64,000 bases of DNA, from the NCBI GenBank assembly GCA_964450495.1, contig CAYVFU010000017.1, positions 1 through 64,000 of the forward strand, written 5' to 3'. Origin of the DNA: CALFUK01 sp964450495. Lineage in GTDB: Bacteria; Bacteroidota; Bacteroidia; Chitinophagales; Saprospiraceae. This document shows, piece after piece, positions 59,209 to 64,000 of the stretch (within the stretch, counting starts at the first letter, position 1; each line of letters opens with the position of its first letter). The notes under the pieces were generated by a model, which made no database searches, was not told the DNA's origin, and worked only from the letters and a program-made list of their open reading frames with translations. The translations under genes and the position numbers were made by a program.

Positions 59209-60651
59209 TTATGATCTTCTAGCTGATGATCGTCTATTGTTAGAAGATCGTGCACTTGATGATTTGTTATTTGATGATGACCGACTATTAGAAGACCTAA
59301 TTTTGTTATTTGAAGACCTACTATTTGTTGATGAAGATCTATTAGCATTAGAAGATGACCGACTGTTAGAATATGATCTATTTGCAGACGAACTGCTTCT
59401 TGTATTGGATGATCTATTTGTTGCGTTGTTAGATCTTCTAGTTTGTCTATTTAAGTTTCTGTTCACAGAAGATGATCTGCTGTTAGAAAGTCCTCTGGCA
59501 GGCGAAATATTCTTTGATCTATTATTCAGTACAATATCTCTAGACGGCTGAGACCTATTTGAAGAATTCGTCCTGTTTCCTCCATTTCTATTCTGAATGC
59601 CTCTATTCCTGTTCCTTGCAGAGTTTGTCGAAGGAGAAGAGCCATTATTAATATTTGCCCGGTTTCTGTTAGTAAAATTTCTATTTACTGGGAATGAAGG
59701 CCTTGAAGATACAATTCCTCTAGCGGTTCTAGTATTCCTAGTATCTCGTGTATTACGAGTATTTCTAGTATTTGGATTATTTCTATTATTTCTTCTATTT
59801 GTCGCAGGTTGATTCCTAGTCTCAGTTCTAGATCCTATTCTACCATTACCCGGTCGATTCCTATTTGAGTTAAAACCTCTGTTAGACCTGTTATTCCGAT
59901 TGAATCCATTGCTTCTATTACTGCGCGAAAATCTATTCCCAGCAAAACCTCTATTAAAGCCATAAAATCTACTGGTATAAAAACGATTTCCATAATATCT
60001 ATTTGATCCAAAGAATCTGTTTCGATTAAATCTCTGATTAAAACCGTAGAATCCAAAACCATTATAACCGTAAGGGTATCTAAAAGCCCGTCCAAAATTA
60101 TTTCCAAAAGAGAAATTGAAAAAACCTGTAGAAAAACCTGCATACCAACCTGGAGTTCTATAAAATGACCGACGGTTGAATGGACGGTAATTGTAAAAGG
60201 AATTAAAGCCAAAAGGATTATATCCAAATGAGAAAGGGTTGTAAAAATTTCTCCCAAAACTTACATTTACTGCCAATCTTGATCTTCTATTCCATAAATA
60301 TGAATTGTAATATTGATTAGCGTATCCTAAAGACTCTCTGTAAGAATTACCTACCGCATAGTATTCTCCAGATTCCAAATCAAGTAAATAAAGAGTATTA
60401 CCTAAATAGTAATAACTTCTCTGCCATTCTCCAGTAACTGGATTGTAAATGTAGTCTCCGTCACCTGACGTTTCGTTGTAATATTCATCTTCGAATTCGT
60501 ATTCTTCATCATCGTAAATATTGTATTCAGAATCGTAATCATCTGCATATTGATATTCGTCTTCATCATAGTATGTCTGCGAATATGATTGATTTAGTAC
60601 AAGCAAAAACCAAACTAAGACAATCCCGCTGCATAATTTTAGCTGCTTCAT
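59209..60651 (-). CDS. Exported block-copolymer-like Asn/Arg/Ser-rich protein
   Basis: 480-residue protein with no recognised family. Signal peptide about 1-25. Blocks: acidic/Tyr (26-70, YYDEDEYQYADDYDSEYN); a short globular-looking segment (about 70-125, NPVTGEWQRSYYYLGNTLYL); aromatic Phe/Tyr/Gly/Asn with spaced Arg (125-250, SFGRNFYNPFSFGYNPFG); Asn/Arg/Thr-rich (250-400, with NTRNTRNTRDTRNTR repeats at about 295-309); and Ser/Arg/Asn to the end (400-480). Positive charge is nearly all Arg. No Cys in the mature part. It resembles self-assembling or phase-separating proteins; cell-surface matrix is an attractive but unproven idea. Its plan matches its neighbour. Confidence 0.72.
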   Translation of the reverse strand: MKQLKLCSGIVLVWFLLVLNQSYSQTYYDEDEYQYADDYDSEYNIYDDEEYEFEDEYYNETSGDGDYIYNPVTGEWQRSYYYLGNTLYLLDLESGEYYAVGNSYRESLGYANQYYNSYLWNRRSRLAVNVSFGRNFYNPFSFGYNPFGFNSFYNYRPFNRRSFYRTPGWYAGFSTGFFNFSFGNNFGRAFRYPYGYNGFGFYGFNQRFNRNRFFGSNRYYGNRFYTSRFYGFNRGFAGNRFSRSNRSNGFNRNNRSNRGFNSNRNRPGNGRIGSRTETRNQPATNRRNNRNNPNTRNTRNTRDTRNTRTARGIVSSRPSFPVNRNFTNRNRANINNGSSPSTNSARNRNRGIQNRNGGNRTNSSNRSQPSRDIVLNNRSKNISPARGLSNSRSSSVNRNLNRQTRRSNNATNRSSNTRSSSSANRSYSNSRSSSNANRSSSTNSRSSNNKIRSSNSRSSSNNKSSSARSSNNRRSSARRS

Positions 60652-60739
60652 GTGATCAGATTTTATTTTGTAAATGACTGACTCTCTCTAAATAATCATT
60701 ACCAAATTACTACTTTTGTAGCCCAACACTAGTTAAATT

Positions 60740-60873
60740 CAGGCCTTTTCAAGTGTTAAGCCTGTTAAAGTTAATTATTAAGGGAAAAGACACTCATTGT
60801 AAGGACTTTTAGTGTTTTAACATTCTATCTAGTTCAATATCAGTGAATTATAAAATTTTAACACTTGTTAAAA
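60740..60873 (+). promoter_or_regulatory. Structured leader of proS
   Basis: Three pairings are visible upstream of proS: a hairpin CAGGC / GCCTG at 60740-60764; a perfect 18-base palindrome TTTTAACA-CT-TGTTAAAA at 60856-60873, ending 10 bases before the ATG; and a 10-base exact long-range complement between CAAGTGTTAA (60750-60759) and TTAACACTTG (60858-60867). The first arm of the long-range pair sits in the loop of the first hairpin, so the structures are mutually exclusive. A TAnnTTTG match (TACTTTTG) lies at 60711-60718. Confidence 0.4.
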
Positions 60874-60883
60874 AAATCTTAAA

Positions 60884-62350
60884 ATGTCCAAAGTTATTAC
60901 TTCTAGGGAAGAGAATTACTCGCAATGGTATAATGATATCGTCAAAAAGGCCGGACTAGCTGATCATTCTGCGGTCAGAGGATGTATGGTAATTAAGCCC
61001 CTAGGGTATGCCATTTGGGAAAACATGAAATCAGAATTAGACAAAGCATTCAAAGATACAGGTCATGTGAACGCATATTTTCCATTATTTATACCCAAAT
61101 CATTTTTAAGTAAAGAAGCACAACATGTTGAAGGGTTTGCAAAGGAATGTGCCGTGGTTACTCATCATCGTCTAATGAATGACCCTAATGGCAATGGTGT
61201 TGTTGTAGATCCGTCTGCAAAGTTGGAAGAAGAGTTAATTGTAAGACCAACCTCAGAAACCATTATTTGGAATACATATAAAGATTGGATTCAATCATAC
61301 CGAGATCTCCCTTTATTGATTAATCAATGGGCTAATGTTGTCAGGTGGGAAATGAGAACACGTCCTTTTCTTAGAACAGCCGAATTTTTATGGCAAGAAG
61401 GGCATACAGCTCATGCTACTAAAGAAGAAGCTGTTAAAGAAGCAGAGCTCATACATGAAATTTATACCCGATTTTTAGAAGACATAGTCGGTATTCCAAT
61501 TATAAAAGGTGCAAAAACACCACATGAGCGCTTTGCTGGGGCAGAAGATACTTTTACAGTTGAAGCATTGATGCAAGATGGGAAAGCTCTTCAAGCTGGT
61601 ACATCTCATTTTCTAGGTCAAAACTTTGCTAAAGCATTTGATGTGAAATATCTCACTGATGCTAATAAAGAAGAGTATGTATGGGCAACATCTTGGGGCG
61701 TGACCACAAGAATGGTGGGAGCAATGGTAATGGTACATTCAGATGATGAAGGATTAGTGATACCTCCAAAACTAGCTCCTACTCAAGTTGTTATTGTTCC
61801 AATTCCTAAACCAAAGGAGGAATTAATGGTTCATGCCAAAAGGATCGCAGATGAGTTGAAGCAACTTGGAATCCGATGTACTATAGATGATGATACCAGA
61901 AAGCGTCCCGGCTTTAAGTTTGCAGAACATGAAATGAAAGGGACACCAATTAGAATTGGATTAGGGCAAAGGGATCTTGATAAAGGAGTTGCTGAAGTAG
62001 CTAGACGTGATACAAAAGAAAAAGCGTTTATCCCATTAAATAATTTGAGTGGTGAAATCCAAAAGCTTTTATCTGAAATTCAAACCAATTTATTTGCTAG
62101 ATCTAAGAGCTATAGAGATGATCACATTACTGCTGTAGATACATTTGAAGAATTTCAACAAACATTGGAGTCTAAGGGCGGATTTATTTCAGCTCATTGG
62201 GATGGAACTGTAGAAACAGAGATGAAAGTCAAAGAATTAACAAAAGCAACAATTCGATGCATTCCCTTAAATAATGAGAAACAAAGGGGAAAGTGTGTTT
62301 TATCCGGCAAGCCTTCTGAACAGAGAGTGCTGTTTGCTAAAGCTTATTAG
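60884..62350 (+). CDS. proS: Prolyl-tRNA synthetase (archaeal/eukaryotic type)
   Basis: 488-residue class II synthetase that charges tRNA-Pro. It lacks the bacterial editing insertion and carries the ProS type 3 C-terminus. Motif 1 region VRGCMVIKPLGYAIWENMK (residues 31-49), motif 2 RWEMRTRPFLRTAEFLWQEG (154-173) followed by HTAHAT, and motif 3 GTSHFLGQNFAKAFDV then SWGVTTRMVGAMVMVHSDD. An anticodon-binding domain follows, and a C-terminal zinc-binding-like region ends in AKAY with terminal Tyr, as in the eukaryotic-like form. This type is standard in Bacteroidota. The structured leader upstream suggests regulated expression. Confidence 0.97.
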   Translation: MSKVITSREENYSQWYNDIVKKAGLADHSAVRGCMVIKPLGYAIWENMKSELDKAFKDTGHVNAYFPLFIPKSFLSKEAQHVEGFAKECAVVTHHRLMNDPNGNGVVVDPSAKLEEELIVRPTSETIIWNTYKDWIQSYRDLPLLINQWANVVRWEMRTRPFLRTAEFLWQEGHTAHATKEEAVKEAELIHEIYTRFLEDIVGIPIIKGAKTPHERFAGAEDTFTVEALMQDGKALQAGTSHFLGQNFAKAFDVKYLTDANKEEYVWATSWGVTTRMVGAMVMVHSDDEGLVIPPKLAPTQVVIVPIPKPKEELMVHAKRIADELKQLGIRCTIDDDTRKRPGFKFAEHEMKGTPIRIGLGQRDLDKGVAEVARRDTKEKAFIPLNNLSGEIQKLLSEIQTNLFARSKSYRDDHITAVDTFEEFQQTLESKGGFISAHWDGTVETEMKVKELTKATIRCIPLNNEKQRGKCVLSGKPSEQRVLFAKAY

Positions 62351-62453
62351 AATTCAGTAGTATTAATATTAAGGTAAGATTATTTACTTGGTTTTTACTT
62401 AATTCTGCCTCATATGTCTAAATCTTCTATATAAAGATTTTATATTTGTTATT

Positions 62454-62849
62454 ATGTCATACGAACTAGAAGGAATACTTCATAAGGTATATGAAGTTGT
62501 AACCAAATCAGCAACATTCCAAACCAGAGAGTTTATCGTGAAAACAGATGGACAATATCCTCAATTCATTAAATTCCAATGCACGCAAGACAGATGCGGA
62601 ATAATAGATGGATACGAAGAGGGGAGTACAGTTAAGGTTTATTTTGATTTAAGAGGCAGGGAGTGGAATGATAAGTACTTTACCAATCTAAACGCGTGGA
62701 GAGTAGAAAAACCTCAGGAATCAGGACAAGTTTCAGAAAACAAAACGTCATCCATTTCTGATCCATCTTTTCCACAAGAGGAAAGTGTAGCCAATAACAA
62801 AGATTCAAGTGGTCCTAAGATTGAGGAGTTTGACGATCTGCCATTCTAA
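62454..62849 (+). CDS. DUF3127 protein with SSB-like acidic tip
   Basis: 131-residue soluble protein. The first 80 residues are a DUF3127 domain: SYELEGILHKVYEVVTKSAT, TREFIVKTDGQYPQFIKFQC and VKVYFDLRGREWNDKYFTNL, an OB-like fold found across Bacteroidota. A disordered linker follows (about 86-122) and the protein ends in EFDDLPF. This matches the acidic hydrophobic tip of bacterial SSB proteins (DDDIPF type), which recruits repair and replication proteins. That suggests a nucleic-acid-binding protein with SSB-like partner recruitment; this is inference. A TATATTTG box lies at 62441-62448 just before the ATG. Confidence 0.88.
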   Translation: MSYELEGILHKVYEVVTKSATFQTREFIVKTDGQYPQFIKFQCTQDRCGIIDGYEEGSTVKVYFDLRGREWNDKYFTNLNAWRVEKPQESGQVSENKTSSISDPSFPQEESVANNKDSSGPKIEEFDDLPF

Positions 62850-62852
62850 TAA

Positions 62853-63860
62853 TTAAGGATCGACAACCACAATATTTTTATGTATAGCTGTTTTGTCAGA
62901 GATAAGAGTGATTATATATGGTCCAGATTCTCTGAAATTATATTGCAATTCCAAATGAGTCATTAGTGGAAATGTTTCTATGGTTTCGCTGTATAATACA
63001 CCATTATGAGCTGTATGTACATTAACTTCTATTGAAGATCCAGTAAAATCCTCTAACTCCACAATAATATTCGAACCAACAAATTGAGGATTTGGAAAAA
63101 CACTAGCAGTAAAACTACTTTGTTTAACCTTTTCATTCACATAACCCAATGTGAAATAGTCATAAGAATCAGGATCTATCGTCGAAGCGGTAGTTATCGC
63201 ACCATTTTCAATAGACGATTTGTGAATAGGGTGATGAGACCCATCAAAATGAGATGAGTTTAATACGGTTTCATCAATAACAGAAGGAACTACCTCCCAC
63301 ACACTTTCTTTATTAAGCCCAATTATAGATAAGTTTTCAAGATTTATTTCACTGGATTGATCCCACGTAAAGGTGATTTTGGATGAAACTCCAAGAGTCA
63401 CATTCCAATACTCTTCACTGGCAATATCTCTGACATCTTGATTTAGTACGTCACTAACTGATTTAGGATTATCTCTGTAATAGGCAACTAAAGCTTGTTC
63501 TGAACTATGGATTTTTATTGGTCTATAATAAGTTTTGTGACCAACAGGGAAAGTAAAAGAGCCACTATGATATGATTTTACATATCCATCTATGTATTGG
63601 TCATAACTTGCTCCAGCCCAGGTGCTGTGTTTTGAATATGCAATATAGCCTGGATCCGAGCTTCTAAATGTTTTTATGACACCAGGTTTTATAAAACCAC
63701 TTCCCTCCATAAAGTTATGATGTCCAAAAATAGTTATAAAACCACCTTCTGGAATGAATCCACCCGACAAGGAATTTGACCTTATCTGAGCTTGATTACT
63801 CATACATACTAATAGACAAATGACTGCAATGCAGGAAAGCTTTTTCAATAGAAAAAGCAT
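62853..63860 (-). CDS. Exported protein with T9SS type A sorting domain
   Basis: 335-residue secreted protein. Signal peptide about 1-24 (to NQAQ). A beta-rich body of about 230 residues holds GGFIPEGGFITIFGHHNFMEGSG (seen in parts), a YDQYIDGYVKSYHSGSFTFPVG motif typical of the repeat that precedes sorting domains in large Bacteroidota adhesins, and DYFTLGYVNE. The last 85 residues (FPNPQFVGSNIIVELED to YIITLISDKTAIHKNIVV) are a T9SS type A sorting domain. Function unknown; it is shorter than most such proteins. It converges on DUF3127 with only 3 bases between stops. Confidence 0.85.
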   Translation of the reverse strand: MLFLLKKLSCIAVICLLVCMSNQAQIRSNSLSGGFIPEGGFITIFGHHNFMEGSGFIKPGVIKTFRSSDPGYIAYSKHSTWAGASYDQYIDGYVKSYHSGSFTFPVGHKTYYRPIKIHSSEQALVAYYRDNPKSVSDVLNQDVRDIASEEYWNVTLGVSSKITFTWDQSSEINLENLSIIGLNKESVWEVVPSVIDETVLNSSHFDGSHHPIHKSSIENGAITTASTIDPDSYDYFTLGYVNEKVKQSSFTASVFPNPQFVGSNIIVELEDFTGSSIEVNVHTAHNGVLYSETIETFPLMTHLELQYNFRESGPYIITLISDKTAIHKNIVVVDP

Positions 63861-63884
63861 AAAATACGATTTTTGGGTTAAAAA

Positions 63885-63920
63885 AATCGAAGAGAGGCTT
63901 AGGGGACCCTCTCTTCGATT
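63885..63920 (-). terminator. Terminator of the gene entering from the right
   Basis: AATCGAAGAGAGG / CCTCTCTTCGATT, perfect 13-base arms and a 10-base loop, 18 bases beyond the stop at 63939. On the minus strand it is followed by a T-rich run. Confidence 0.82.
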
Positions 63921-63938
63921 ATAAATTTAGCAATTTTA

Positions 63939-64000
63939 TTAGAATAAAATTGTCATCAAGAAGGAATAATTGTTATCCCATATTTCTTGATTGTCTTTTC
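63939..64000 (-). CDS. 3' end of a probable outer-membrane barrel gene (partial)
   Basis: The minus strand is open from the right edge to a TAA at 63939-63941, giving KDNQEIWDNNYSFLMTILF. Alternating residues and a terminal Phe are typical of the last strand of an outer-membrane beta-barrel. The terminator beyond its stop supports it being a real gene end. The rest lies outside the window. Confidence 0.5.
   Translation of the reverse strand, partial: KDNQEIWDNNYSFLMTILF

Noticed and set aside
59237..59812. Plus-strand frames opposite the low-complexity gene
   Set aside because: Highly repetitive Leu/Asp composition mirrors the Asn/Arg/Ser codons on the other strand; the minus-strand frame has a signal peptide and a sensible start.
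1..64000. Mobile elements, tRNA, rRNA or phage genes
   Set aside because: No transposase, integrase, tRNA cloverleaf, rRNA segment or phage structural gene was recognised; the S74 protein is an exported Bacteroidota protein rather than a phage remnant.

Overview
The window comes from a member of the phylum Bacteroidota, most likely a marine Saprospiria or Flavobacteriia-like lineage. The evidence is direct: low GC; FecI-type sigma / FecR / SusC-like TonB receptor cassettes; type IX secretion (T9SS) parts (PorP/SprF-like and PorE-like proteins) and cargo with C-terminal sorting domains; a complete Na+-pumping NADH:quinone reductase operon; an archaeal/eukaryotic-type prolyl-tRNA synthetase; DUF3127; and several TAnnTTTG -7 boxes, which are typical of this phylum. 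No rRNA, tRNA, phage, transposase or CRISPR was seen. The window is ordinary chromosome with several lineage-specific loci.

Layout. 0-0.5 kb: a 4Fe-4S ferredoxin. 0.7-7.3 kb: an amino-sugar locus. A LacI-type regulator diverges from a NagB/PIG-L fusion and an SSS symporter across a perfect 14-bp palindrome, and the symporter converges on a creatininase-family hydrolase plus a DUF922-like lipoprotein. 7.4-8.6 kb: a GlsB/YeaQ membrane protein coupled to an SDR. 8.6-14.3 kb: a cell-surface signalling cassette (ECF sigma, lipoprotein zinc protease, FecR, TonB receptor) with a divergent lipoprotein built of four YP-type repeats. 14.3-18.5 kb: YitT, an HPF-like protein, a small conserved protein, and an ECF sigma - TetR - SPFH operon with an inverted repeat abutting its promoter. 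18.7-26.8 kb: metabolic and regulatory singletons (serine hydrolase, GNAT, a kinase-like protein, TesB, class IV aminotransferase, TetR, histidine kinase, DUF952).

26.9-44.2 kb: secreted and envelope functions (parallel beta-helix T9SS cargo, acyl-CoA ligase, GNAT, MDR oxidoreductase, LolA-like protein, VPS10/BNR protein), then a PorP - PorE-like - OmpA lipoprotein - DUF1573 cluster, an exported-looking methyltransferase and an amidase. 44.3-50.7 kb: nqrABCDEF, in which NqrA carries an unusual N-terminal signal/membrane extension, closed by a very strong terminator. 50.7-54.3 kb: short repeats, a secreted metzincin and an S74-chaperone surface protein. 54.4-56.0 kb: a WYL regulator / GyrI-like / DUF1801 trio. 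56.4-60.7 kb: a FadL-like outer-membrane protein and two exported low-complexity proteins that share an acidic/Tyr - aromatic/Gly/Asn - Arg/Ser block plan. 60.7-64 kb: proS with a structured leader, DUF3127, a T9SS cargo protein and the 3' end of a further gene.

The items most worth follow-up are the paired block-copolymer-like exported proteins (58.1-60.7 kb), the zinc protease inserted in the sigma/anti-sigma cassette together with the divergent repeat lipoprotein, the sigma-TetR-SPFH operon with its operator, the membrane-anchored NqrA, and the kinase-like orphan at 21-22 kb. All functions are read from sequence motifs by eye; no database search was run.
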